In this document: one piece after another, positions 12,701 through 22,314 of the stretch | Layout: each line of letters opens with the position of its first letter | Numbering within the stretch: the first letter of the stretch is position 1 | From: Pararge aegeria | Taxonomy: Eukaryota; Arthropoda; Insecta; Lepidoptera; Nymphalidae | Direction of reading: 5' to 3' | DNA: 64,000 nt | Assembly (NCBI RefSeq): GCF_905163445.1 | Contig: NC_053191.1 | Coordinates: 7,936,001 to 8,000,000 of the forward strand | Notes under the pieces: generated by a model | Seen by the model: the letters and a program-made list of their open reading frames with translations, nothing else | What the model was told of the DNA's origin: nothing | Database searches by the model: none | Position numbers and translations under genes: made by a program

Positions 12701-15700
12701 ATCGTTATCTCTAACTCACTCATGAGAAGAGAGATCTGTGACATAGTAGGCTAAAAACGAGGATGATATAATTTTAGGAATATGAAATTGATCGTGCCAA
12801 ATGCGTTAATCACAAACGAGTGTTAGACGAGGTATTACAAGAGTTAGAGGAGCATCGAGATAGAGAAAGACTAAGACAAAAGAATATCGAAGCAATGTAC
12901 GACGGCGAAGCAAGACAGATCAATGAAAAACAAGACAAGGTATGATCTGTTAGTTAATGTTTGTAGAACCTGCGCCATTAAAGAATAGGTTTATGAAATG
13001 CTGCCGTTCTAATGAGATAGAACGACGTTAGTCGTCTTGTAAATCTATTTTTTAATGGCGCGAGTTATACATACAAAAGCCACTTTAAAACACTTCTTAG
13101 GTTTTTACAAAAAAACAACTAAGAATGCTGTAGATGGAGTTTGCTTTGCTTTGCGTTGCAAGTTATAGTTTCATTAAATCGTTTTTATACCAACCATCCC
13201 GAAAACACCATCCACCCTAAAACTTAGCCATTATTTCAGTTGTGGGCGAAAGAACGCGAAGCCCGAGGCATTCTGATGAAAGAGGTTATAGACACCCTCA
13301 AGAGACAAGTGGAGGAAAAAATTGAAGCCAATATTCATCTGCAAAAGGCCAATGTCTTGGAACGGGAGGAAATACTCCAGCAAATGGACAACTTCCACCA
13401 GGAAGTGCGTGCTAGAGAGAGAGAAACACAGGTAGTATAAGACAATGTCACACACAAATCAAACAAATCCTTACTTATTGTAAGGATTTGTTACTAAAGG
13501 GAGTTAAAAAATAATAATATAGGGTCTAGGGTTTGAGAATATTCAACTAGATCAGAAGAGAAGGACTTCGAACCTATCCCTACTTCTAGTCATGCTGGTC
13601 AGCCAGCTTTTACAATTATCGATAAGGACCAAAGGACAAAAGGAAGGACCAAATTTAAAGTGCTCTTTGGCAGGCATGGTTGGACATAGCCAATATTCTA
13701 AACCTTTTTCTGACAGAAAAACCTTCTATGACAGAAATACCTTATAATTTTCGGCTCCAGGAAATTAACCCAGAAATTCTAGATCTTCTGTCGGACTTCA
13801 CTATTAGATACTAAATGTCTGGTCCTATTATGAACTGTTACCTAGATCACTCAGTGACTAATAGATGTTCACCGGGGGCTAATTTAGACTATCTTATTGA
13901 TAGTTTGAACATAGACAGTTTAGATGTAAATAAAAATGTTATATTTTTGTTAGGAGACAGCTTAAATGTAAAAAAGACACAAATTATAAGATGTGTAGAA
14001 AAATTGCTGGCTTTGCATGAAAAATCTAAAAGTAGATTTGTTATGTGTGCCTTTCCGTACTGTGGCACACTTAGTTCTAAGCGAAATAAGCAAATTTATA
14101 ATTTAAATTTATTAATTTATAACTTGACATGCCGTCATAGTGAGGCAGTTTTTTATTTTGATGTGAATAAATTTATTTCACCACTGTTATTGACTAGGGA
14201 TACTTTTTATCTGTCAAAAAAATTTAAGCAACATATAGCCTCATTATTAGCTTACAATTTAAATGATACAGTTACAAGTGTTGTAACTAAGTCTATTGAC
14301 AACTTTACAAATTGTACTTTAGGTACTAATATTTCTGATTCTCTTGTTCAAGTACTAAGAAAATTTCTTATAATTATTTAAACTAGATAGCCAGACAACG
14401 GAGAAGCTCTCCAATACGAACATTGTACATCAAAATATACAGAGCTTAACCGGCAAAGAAATTGAAATAGAACTGTTTGTGGAAAAACTCAATATACACA
14501 TTCTGTGTATTACTGAGCATTGGCTCACTGGTGCACATCCAGCAGTTATCTTAAGGAATTTCAAAATGTCAAGTGTGTTCTTCAGAAGGACTGCAATTCA
14601 TGGTGGGTCCTTAATTTTTGTACACAATAATATAACTTGTAAGGAGCGAAAAGACATAGTTAGTCTTTCTGTTGAACGCACTGTAGAACTATCTTGTGTG
14701 GAGCTGGAGCGATTTATAATAGTGTGTGTATATCGTCCCCCCTCAGGTGATTTTAGCCTTTTTGAGGATGTAATGGAAGATGTGCTTAAGCGATTGTCTG
14801 TATCCACAAAAAAAGCAATAGTATGCGGGGATTTTAATGTTGATATTTTACTTAGTAATGCAACTACGACTAGGTTGCTAAACTTATTTAAATGTTTTAA
14901 TTTAAATTATGCTTTTAGTGAACCTACTAGAATCACAGCAACCTCAGCATCGTGTTTAGATAATATTTTTCTCAACTATGATATCTTAGGTAAATCGATA
15001 ATAACCAACTTAAGATCAGATCATTGTGGCCAACAAATTACTGTTTTGAATAATATAAACAAAGATAAACATATCGTCAAGTGTAGGCCGATAACTAAGA
15101 GCAAATTGACGCGATTCAAAGGTGAAATATCATCCAAAATTCCTGCCCTTGTCTTTAAGAACGGTCATCCTGACAGCATTTATGGTACGCTCTTTAATAT
15201 TATAGAAAATGAATTTAACAAAATATTCAATTTCAAACATATAGATTTCAATAAAAAAATAAAGTTTAGCGATTGGGCAACTATTGGCATATACAAAAGT
15301 AGAGATAATTTGTATGAGCTCTATGGTGAAAAACAATATAACCATACTCCAGCTTTCCTACAACACGTAAAAATGTACTCTAAAACGTTTAAGAACGTTT
15401 GCTTTCATGCTAAGTCGCTATACTTTAAGGATCAAATCATAAAATCGGATAACAAAGTACAAACAACCTGGAAAATTGTTAATAATGAAACTGGGAAAGC
15501 TAAATCTCGCAACGTAAACTTTGAATTAATTATTAATGATAATAAAGTTACCGCTGACAGTGAGGTTGCAAGTACCTTTGAAAACTTTTTTCAGAGAGTT
15601 CCTATTTTGTTGACTGATTCACTTAATTCTTCACCTACTGCAGCTCAGAGTTTATTGAGGAACAACGTTAATGAGTGCAACGTTTTATTTAATTTTAAAC

Positions 15701-18145
15701 ATATATCTGCATATGATATAATAAAGAATTTTAAGTTGTTGAAACAGAAAAAAACCGGTGATTTATGGGGTATGTCTGGAATGGTAATATCTAACATTAT
15801 AGACGTTATTGCCCCTTACTTAGCCATAGTTTTTAATGAATGTGTTGATAGAGGTACTTTTCCAAATTTAATGAAACATAGTAAACTTATACCTCTATTT
15901 AAATCTGGCAATAAAAACGACATTAACAATTACAGACCCATTTCAATCTTACCAGCTCTTAGTAAGGTCTTTGAAAAAATTATATTAAATCAACTTTTGA
16001 ATCACTTCAATGTAAATAACTTACTACATCCGGAGCAGTACGGTTTTACTAAAGGTCGTAGCACCACGGATGCAGGCGCTAAACTTTTAAAACATGTATA
16101 CGATGCCTGGGAACGTTTGCAGAATGCCATTGGTGTTTTTTGTGATCTATCCAAAGCATTCGATTGTGTCGATCATAAAACCTTGCTTCTTAAACTAGCC
16201 CATTATGGTATCAAAAACGTTGCACTAAATTTGGTTGCCTCTTATCTCAGTGACAGAACCCAAAGGGTTTGCATAAAAGACATTAAGTCGCAGGGGTCGG
16301 CTACGTCAATGGGTGTCCCACAGGGTTCAATCTTGGGTCCCTTTCTATTTTTGGTGTATATAAATGATCTACCACACCATGTCAGTGAAACCTGTGACAT
16401 TGTACTGTTTGCTGATGATACATCTCTAATTTTTAAAACTGATAGAGGTAGAGACAACTCTGACGATGTAAGCCGTGCTATGTCGCATGTGTCGCACTGG
16501 TTTACTGTCAATAATTTACTTTTAAATGCAAAAAAAACTAAGTGTGTGGAATTTATTTTACCAAATGTAAAGAAAGTTAATAAAAATATAATAATAAATG
16601 GAGAATCACTAAAAATGGAAGATTCCACAGTTTTTCTGGGCATGACCTTGGATTGTAAGCTTCAGTGGGGTACCCATATAGATACACTAGCAGGTAAACT
16701 AAGCTCGGCTGCCTACGCCGTCAGGAAAATTAGACAGATTACTGACGTAGAAACAGCAAGACTTGTTTACTTCGCGTACTTTCATAGTGTGATGTCTTAC
16801 GGGATCTTATTATGGGGCAAAGCTGCTGATATTGAAACTATGTTCATATTGCAGAAAAGAGCTGTACGGTCAATATATAAACTTAAATCACGTGAATCCC
16901 TCCGTGAAAAATTTAAAGAAATTGGTATACTTACGGTAGCCTCACAATACATTTATAACAATATAGTATTTGTAAGACAACATATTAGTCTTTATAAACA
17001 AAAAGTGGATATAAACAGTCGACTTACAAGAAATGGTCATAAATTAGTGACATCTGCATATCGTCTGCGAAAGGTGCAGAAGTCATTTGTGGGATTGAGT
17101 ATACGCTTTTATAATATGATTCCTAAGGTAATTTTGGACCTACCAATCCATAAGTTTAAAGAATGTGTTAAAACACATTTATTACAGCGAGGTTATTATA
17201 CAATTGATGAGTTTCTTAATGACAAGGTTGCTTGGAAGCATCCAGCTCCGCTTTCATCTCTCACAAGATAGAAAAATGAATGTTAAAATATAAAATGTAA
17301 ATTTTTGATGTTTGAAAAGAGCAACTGCTGAGTTTCTTGCCGGCTTCTTCTCGGTAGAATCTACCTTCCGAACCGGTGGTAGAGTCACTACACACGGACA
17401 GACTTGACGTTTCAAAAGTGCTTGTATTAGGCCTACTTGAAATAAATGAATTTTGAATTTTGATAAAAAGCCAATTGCGCTATTTAAACGTGCGAATTTT
17501 GTGGAACCAGGTTCCATTTTCACCTAACTTCAATATATTGGATAGAAGCAGGAGTTACTAAGCGGAATTCCATGATATGTAATGAAAACTAAGCTTGAGA
17601 AATTGTACGGTGTAATTTATAATTTCTTCAATCTTTATACTCCACACGGAACAGATGTTCGCCAATGTAATCTCTACGCACGTTTCGCTCCGACACCGGA
17701 GCCTCCTCAGGAGATGTTAACTTTATAATTAATAATTGTTAAGTTATCATAGATGTTATGATGAATTAAGCTCGATTTTTAATGTCCTTAACTTCAATAT
17801 GGCATTATCAAAGGAGAGGAAAACAAATACCCTAAAGCCGGCAACGCATTGGCAGGTCCCTTGATGCTGTAAATGTATATGGGCCACGGTAATAGCTCCA
17901 GGTAAGGCTAGATAAAAATAAAAAACTACAGAAAAAAAATTACTCTGTTTCAGCTAAAAAATACGCAATACTCAACTATAACAGCGCTTCAGTCACAACT
18001 CAATGGACTGCGTGTACAGAAGGAAAAGATGGAGGAGGTTGCGAGCAAGGAGGCGGAGTTGAGATCCGCAGCCGCCCACGAACGTCTTCTACGCGGCGAA
18101 ATCGCTCGCGCTCAAAGGGAGGGGAATACTCAAGCTTGGGCTTAG
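9727..18145 (+). CDS. Tchp: Trichoplein (TCHP) orthologue, coiled-coil ciliary/centrosomal protein, 8 exons
   Basis: Spliced gene assembled by eye. Coding exons: 9727-9941, 10295-10390 (or 10405), 11145-11327, 11783-11927, 12031-12318, 12778-12939, 13240-13431 and 17954-18145, ending in TAG. All introns are GT-AG and all junction phases agree, giving 490 residues (495 with the longer exon 2), close to vertebrate trichoplein (about 498). The product is almost entirely charged helix. Family landmarks: an N-terminal block with ARG/LYS-rich repeats and LEERRKKLELML; a YHAWRLRQPELR stretch matching the vertebrate YEHWKKNNPKLRE region; a Trp-Met junction; and the C-terminal WAKEREAR..LMKEV..EKIEAN block. 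In vertebrates trichoplein binds keratin filaments, sits at centrioles with Aurora A and ninein partners, and restrains ciliogenesis; the insect role is inferred. The start follows a possible acceptor (TTAG at 9720-9723), so a spliced 5' UTR is likely. The last intron carries a LINE. Confidence 0.88.
12972..13061. repeat. 90-bp foldback MITE in Tchp intron 6
   Basis: The ends GCGCCATTAAAGAATAGG and the complementary ...CTATTTTTTAATGGCGC form arms of about 22 bp with a few mismatches. The centre contains a second small hairpin around CGTTCT...AGAACG. The whole unit folds on itself and codes for nothing. No clear target-site duplication was seen. Confidence 0.6.
13815..14381 (+). pseudogene. 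LINE ORF1 fragment with SGNH-hydrolase-like fold
   Basis: This is a 188-residue open stretch. A GDS block (residues 47-49, in LLGDSLN) resembles block I of SGNH/GDSL esterases, as found in ORF1 of CR1-type LINEs. A late segment starting with DTFYLSKKFK (residue 129 onward) aligns with the esterase Asp-x-x-His block, but Tyr stands where the catalytic His is expected. The frame is open upstream from 13659 but is closed by a TAA at 13812-13814, directly before this ATG. This therefore looks like a broken ORF1 missing its 5' part. ORF1 products normally bind the element RNA; the esterase role is not well understood. Confidence 0.6.
14374..17271 (+). CDS. LINE ORF2: endonuclease plus reverse transcriptase
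   Basis: The frame is uninterrupted from 14374 to the TAG at 17269-17271, about 965 codons. Counting from the GTG at 14479: the endonuclease shows the catalytic Glu in CITEHWL, GDFNVD near residues 117-122 and SDH at 180-182. Upstream of 14479 the same frame encodes NIVHQNIQSL, a normal endonuclease N-terminus, so translation must begin before 14479. The RT has LIPLFKSGNKNDINNYRPIS, FCDLSKAFDCVDH, MGVPQGSILGP and FADD (about 644-647). A C-terminal region ends in YYTIDEFLNDK. All recognisable catalytic residues are present. ORF2 overlaps the ORF1 stop by 8 nt in a different frame, and no ATG lies at its start. The enzyme nicks target DNA and copies the element RNA at the nick. Confidence 0.9.
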   Translation, partial: LFKLDSQTTEKLSNTNIVHQNIQSLTGKEIEIELFVEKLNIHILCITEHWLTGAHPAVILRNFKMSSVFFRRTAIHGGSLIFVHNNITCKERKDIVSLSVERTVELSCVELERFIIVCVYRPPSGDFSLFEDVMEDVLKRLSVSTKKAIVCGDFNVDILLSNATTTRLLNLFKCFNLNYAFSEPTRITATSASCLDNIFLNYDILGKSIITNLRSDHCGQQITVLNNINKDKHIVKCRPITKSKLTRFKGEISSKIPALVFKNGHPDSIYGTLFNIIENEFNKIFNFKHIDFNKKIKFSDWATIGIYKSRDNLYELYGEKQYNHTPAFLQHVKMYSKTFKNVCFHAKSLYFKDQIIKSDNKVQTTWKIVNNETGKAKSRNVNFELIINDNKVTADSEVASTFENFFQRVPILLTDSLNSSPTAAQSLLRNNVNECNVLFNFKHISAYDIIKNFKLLKQKKTGDLWGMSGMVISNIIDVIAPYLAIVFNECVDRGTFPNLMKHSKLIPLFKSGNKNDINNYRPISILPALSKVFEKIILNQLLNHFNVNNLLHPEQYGFTKGRSTTDAGAKLLKHVYDAWERLQNAIGVFCDLSKAFDCVDHKTLLLKLAHYGIKNVALNLVASYLSDRTQRVCIKDIKSQGSATSMGVPQGSILGPFLFLVYINDLPHHVSETCDIVLFADDTSLIFKTDRGRDNSDDVSRAMSHVSHWFTVNNLLLNAKKTKCVEFILPNVKKVNKNIIINGESLKMEDSTVFLGMTLDCKLQWGTHIDTLAGKLSSAAYAVRKIRQITDVETARLVYFAYFHSVMSYGILLWGKAADIETMFILQKRAVRSIYKLKSRESLREKFKEIGILTVASQYIYNNIVFVRQHISLYKQKVDINSRLTRNGHKLVTSAYRLRKVQKSFVGLSIRFYNMIPKVILDLPIHKFKECVKTHLLQRGYYTIDEFLNDKVAWKHPAPLSSLTR

Positions 18146-18176
18146 ACTAGGCCAGATCACCTCGTATAACATTTTT

Positions 18177-18330
18177 TTACCTATTCGATCGTGTGAAGGT
18201 TAACAACGATAAGTATGAAATTTATAGAGCGCCATCTTGCTACAATCCTAGGAAACTATATTGTCACTAGATGGCGATCTTTCGACTCCATACAAATCGT
18301 AGTAAACTTTCCCACGATCGAATAGGTAAA
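18177..18330. repeat. 154-bp inverted-repeat MITE just after the Tchp stop
   Basis: The left end (TTTACCTATTCGATCGTG) is repeated in inverse at the right end (CACGATCGAATAGGTAAA). Imperfect pairing continues inward for about 70 bp per arm and includes an AGATGGCG/CGCCATCT pair. It starts 32 bp downstream of the Tchp TAG, so it probably lies in the 3' UTR. There is no coding potential and no clear target duplication. Confidence 0.7.
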
Positions 18331-18732
18331 CGATGGTAGAAAATTTTATACTAGGCACTCAGACGAGCGGAGTTGTTAGCCGAGTAATTTTGATCGCGTA
18401 GTTTCGGATGCTTTCGGTTTTATATAAAAGTCCGAAACTACTCAATAGAACTCGAAATGACTTACGTGCTATAACTACGACCAGTGGGTCAGTCAGTTGC
18501 TGATGTACACTGCTATAACAAGTGATACGCGAGTATGTGCTCGATGAATTTAATGTGTGTGTTTGTTAGCTTGTTTTGTTTGTTTTCGTGTTTTGGCTTT
18601 CCGGCTCATCATATTTTAGCGAAATTATTCATAGAGATATCCTGCGGACGGACGTAGGATACTTTTTATCCCGAGAACCTTTATAAGTCCTGCAGAATTT
18701 AACAAAAAAACTTGTTGGCCATAATTTTCAAT

Positions 18733-19012
18733 AATCATCATCATCAACCCATTACTGTCCACTACAGGGCACGGGTCTCTCAAAATGAGAAGAATTTAAG
18801 GCGATTACGCCTTACCACGCTGGCCAAGTGCCTACCCAAATGATTGGTAGACTTCACACGCTCTTTAATAATTCTTATTTAGGTTTCCGGACGATGTTAT
18901 AACATTTACAGTAAAAACGCACATAACCCCAAAAGCTGTGGGGAGTGCTGGAGAACGACCTCGGTCCCTCGGGGAAGCCGAAGCCTTACCCACTAGGCTA
19001 TCACCGTTATAT
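18733..19012 (-). mobile_element. tRNA-derived SINE, family C
   Basis: On the minus strand it begins with a tRNA-like head (ATAGCCTAGTGGGTAAGGC... then a B-box-like segment), continues through AAAACGCACATAACTCC-type sequence, and ends near TGAGAGACCCGTGCCCTGTAGTGGAC and a GATGATGAT tail. Other copies are at 21318, 42697, 50605 and 53509. Confidence 0.75.
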
Positions 19013-20075
19013 ATGTGATATATAAAAGATATTATTATGAAATTCAAAGAGGTTGTTTAATTAAGGTATGTGTTGACTATAGTGAAAATTCGCTGATATT
19101 AACGAAATCCAAGTCATTATTGATTCAAATGGCTGAATTATCTGAATCCTACTAGATGAATTAATATCAAAATCATAATATGACTAATGAAATATCATCG
19201 CACTTTTAAATATCAAAAATAAGACTGGCAGAACTTTGGCACTGATTTAAATTATAAAGTATGATATACTTATCCTTTGTATAATATGAGGGCATATAAT
19301 ATTAGATAGGCGACGAGTTTAAAGGCAATGGACTGTACTTCACAATTTAAATCTGTACTCTTGGTGATGCGAAATGATAGATAGAAGGCATTTACTCATT
19401 AATGAGTGACAAAATGCATAAATAAAGTAAAATGAATTTTAATAAATATTTAACTATGTATATATTAAGAACCTTTACATATTAAGGAAACAAATGAGTT
19501 TGTTGTGTGCTGTGTTCCTATTCCAATGTGAGGAAATAAAAGTGATATTTTTTAAATACTTGTTTAATTGACTTAAATAAATTACACAAATGTACAAGTA
19601 CGAATGAACGCACTTTCATGTTTCATCGTATAATCAGAATATATCGTATTATTCAGGGAAGAAATATTATGTTTACAAAAGCAATCGGAGACCTCATATA
19701 TAGTGACATCTAGTGCATAGCATATGAACCAGTAAAATAAATATTCAATCGTAGTTAATAAAGATGGCGCTGATACTTAAGTAGCCTTCAAAAGTCCCAA
19801 TAGATGGCAGTAGATGTCACGTTGTAAAATTAGTTCAAGATAGTACAGTAGATGGCGCCACTAAAATTAAAATGAGAGGGACTAACCAAGGATTTGGTTT
19901 ACACAATTTGTGTAAATTGAAAAGTATTTGAAAAATCCCATATATTAAATAAAATTTAGTTATGTCTCACCTGACAGTAGAATATTGGATAATATTCAAC
20001 TGTTACTGTTGACTGTTATTCTGTTATCTTGTTTTATGAACTACGATTTTAAAGTGAAAATCAATCATTATCATT
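19013..20075. other. Intergenic DNA after Tchp
   Basis: No gene. Several AATAAA hexamers (for example near 19421) could serve as Tchp polyadenylation signals. Three AGATGGC motifs lie at 19762-19860. Confidence 0.5.
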
Positions 20076-20275
20076 TATTTATTTATTTAAACTCTTTATT
20101 TGTACACAAAAAAACAGAAGAAGAATAAATAAAAACACAGACAGAAGCAGTGTACAAAAGGCGGCCTTATCGCTTAGTCGCGATCTCTGACAGGTAACCT
20201 TAGCGTAGGTGTTAAGCCAGATGTGCTTGTAATTTCTCCGGCAACCATTCCCTTCAAACCGGAACAATGCAATGC
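20076..20275 (-). mobile_element. LINE 3' end fragment
   Basis: It starts with an ATTTATTTATTTAAACTCTTTATTTGTACAC segment. This continues into TGTACAAAAGGCGGCCTTATCGC and a TAACCTTAGCG region, an arrangement very common at LINE 3' ends in Lepidoptera. A degraded relative is near 59585-59705. Confidence 0.6.
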
Positions 20276-21317
20276 TGCTTGAATGCTGCGTCGATAAAAA
20301 AGCTAATGTTTTCCATTTCTTCGCTTTTTAAAAGGCGCTTATCTCTAGGCGGATTTGAAAACTTATGCATTTGATAGCTTATTAAAAGTAGTATCTACTC
20401 ATGCGCGGAGTTTTCTGCTAGTATCTATATTCTTATGAAGTAAGCCCGCTAGAACGCAAAGGGTATTGCTATTTAGAACCAAAGACAAGCTGTTTGTCAC
20501 TTTCTACGCAAGATTACCCATCGTTTGGCGGTAGGTACCTACGGTTTGTTACAGTAATTTTATAAAGTGGGTAAACAATTAAACTTGATAATGTTCATGA
20601 ATTGAGTTGATGTGTATTTTGATATAAATGCGGACATTTTCCATACAGTTCAGTCTTGTATGAGACTCTGTACGGTGCAAAAGATACCTCGCGATTTCTT
20701 AGTCGTTATTATTTTTTATCATCTGTTCGGTGCAATTTGTTTTTTTTTTTTATAAGCACCATTCGGTACTGAAACAAAATCAAAATTACTTCAGGTATTT
20801 CAAGTATACCTTCTTAAAAGCACTTCTAAACGTCAAGTCTGTGGGAGATAAAAGCGAAGAGATTTGCAACTTTGTCATTAAAACACCATAACCTAACTTT
20901 AACCTACACCATCCTACATTTATAAGTACTTATAGGTACTCCTATTTTTTTTGTATTTACATTAGTAAGCGTGTACGTGTTTGATTTAACTGTATTAGTG
21001 TGTATAGATTGTGTGATTATTATTTTTAATTTTAAATTTTGTGTTTTATTAGGGATTCAACTTTATTATAACTTTATGTTTTTAGATATTTATTTAAAAT
21101 AATTTTCTTTTTACATACATGAAAATTTTTCACAAATAAGTATTTTAAGTTTTCTGTGAATCGTGTTATATAAAGCTATAAAAGGAAAATGTTTGTTCCT
21201 TCTAAAAACTATGGTTAAAACATAATTTAGCCAAGTCACAGAAAGTAACCCTAAAATGGAGCAGAGTTGTGTAGGAGTGTAAGAAAGTATACTATCTAAG
21301 TATAATATAGTAGTTAC
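20276..21317. other. Non-coding stretch
   Basis: Nothing supported except a fragment at 20806-20852 (AAAGCACTTCTAAACGTCAAG) that matches the 3' end of the Tchp-intron LINE family on the minus strand. Confidence 0.5.
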
Positions 21318-21490
21318 GCGGTGACAGCCCAGTGGGTAACATTTCGACTTTACTTTCGGGGGGCCGAGTTTGAAACCCAGCACGCACCTCAATTTTTCTT
21401 TTCTTTCATTGCTTTAACGGTGAAGGAAAACATCGAAACCTACATGCCGGAGAGCTCTCACGATGTCTGCCTTAGGCCTTAAAGCAAATT
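21318..21490 (+). mobile_element. SINE family C, 5' part
   Basis: A tRNA-like head (ACAGCCCAGTGGGTAACATTTCGAC...CGAGTTTGAAACCC) is followed by GCACGCACCTC and a GGTGAAGGAAAACATCG segment. It is in the opposite orientation to the copy at 18733 and lacks the 3' half. Confidence 0.65.
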
Positions 21491-21778
21491 ATATTTAATT
21501 AAAAAAAATGTGTGAGCCGTTTTAAGACGCCTGACAGATCGAAATTTATATGCATAAAACGGAATCAGATATTGTTCCATAAAATAGCGACTATTTATTA
21601 CAATATTCATTTTAATTAAATAAAAAAAATCTAATTTTAAAAATGTATCTGAAATCCCGACAACTCAACTACGTGTAGTTGACCATCATATATGGCGATG
21701 CGTCGTAACGCCAACAATCTGTTTTACCCTCGCCTATAGATGTTTCACATCGAAAGTACAAAGTAGCCAAGTTTGTTA

Positions 21779-21940
21779 GAGCTTGCCCGGGGAAGTAGGT
21801 ACTACCGTCATGCTTATTTCTGCCGACAAGCCATCACTGCTGTGTTCCGATCTGAAAAGTGTGGCTGCCGGAGTAATTACAGGCAAATGAGACTTAACAC
21901 CTACGCCTCAGGTTGGTGGACACAGGGCGTCACTTTATAG
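21779..21940 (+). repeat. Dispersed repeat D
   Basis: It contains GAAGTAGGTACTACCGTCATGCTTATTTCTGCCG, GTGTTCCGATCTGAAAAGTGTGG and TTAACACCTACGCCTCAGGTTGG. The same sequence order, reversed, occurs at 37317-37450 and 50325-50510. The class is unknown to me; it could be part of a LINE 3' region, because a LINE pol remnant follows directly here. Confidence 0.6.
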
Positions 21941-22034
21941 GACATGTTTCTTACAAGTCCTGCGAGCCAGCCCTTCTGTTTTGCCCTGTTAATAGGCGAT
22001 GGTTGTCCATTTCCAATCCGGTAATAGTAATAAT

Positions 22035-22290
22035 CACATCACATGCTACGAGACAACCAAGGCAAGTGGAGTACCCTAGTAACTCATTGGTATCCACGAG
22101 ATGGACAAAGATAAAAGGGTCGGCAACAAAGACGTTGGGAAGACGAGCTGAAACTTACAGCTGGTCCACTATGGAGAAGGGTGGCACAGGATCGTAGGCA
22201 CACAGAGTTAAGGGACTTGATTTAATGATAAAATGAAATGTAAAAACTTAATGTAACTTTTTTCTGAAATAAAAGGCTATTTTATTTATT
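22035..22290 (+). pseudogene. C-terminal remnant of a LINE pol
   Basis: The frame ending at TAA 22223-22225 reads LVTHWYPRDGQR, a stop at 22112-22114, then KGRQQRRWEDELKLTAGPLWRRVAQDR. This matches the conserved C-terminus of many insect LINE endonuclease/reverse transcriptases (GRPxxRWEDxxxxTAGPxWxRxAxDR). The frame is broken by at least that stop. An AATAAA-like signal and A/T-rich tail follow. Confidence 0.75.
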
Positions 22291-22314
22291 ATTTTATTTT
22301 ATAATAGTATTAAT

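Larger units (their letters stand above)
13659..17463 (+). mobile_element. LINE (CR1/Daphne-like, Jockey superfamily), probably 5'-truncated, inside Tchp intron 7
   Basis: A non-LTR retrotransposon sits inside the last Tchp intron in the same orientation as the gene. It has a partial ORF1 with an SGNH-esterase-like segment, a long ORF2 with an apurinic endonuclease followed by reverse transcriptase, and a 3' UTR ending in short GAATTTT repeats around 17450-17463. Short-repeat 3' tails and esterase-type ORF1 are features of the CR1-related clades, hence the tentative class. The left border is uncertain, between about 13.45 and 13.66 kb. A second copy of the same family lies at 62243-63485 on the other strand, and UTR fragments occur elsewhere in the window. 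Confidence 0.85.

Noticed and set aside
13231..13455. 74-codon minus-strand ORF
   Set aside because: Antisense shadow of Tchp exon 7, whose + strand frame fits the family.
16242..16643. 133-codon minus-strand ORF inside the LINE (also 63067-63435 in the second copy)
   Set aside because: Antisense shadow of the conserved RT core. It appears in both copies only because RT is conserved.
17638..17710. Possible short exon between the LINE and Tchp exon 8
   Set aside because: The segment with TCTCTACGCACGTTTCGCTCC and CCGGAGCCTCCTCAGGAG resembles a common lepidopteran repeat. Exon 7 joins exon 8 in phase without it.
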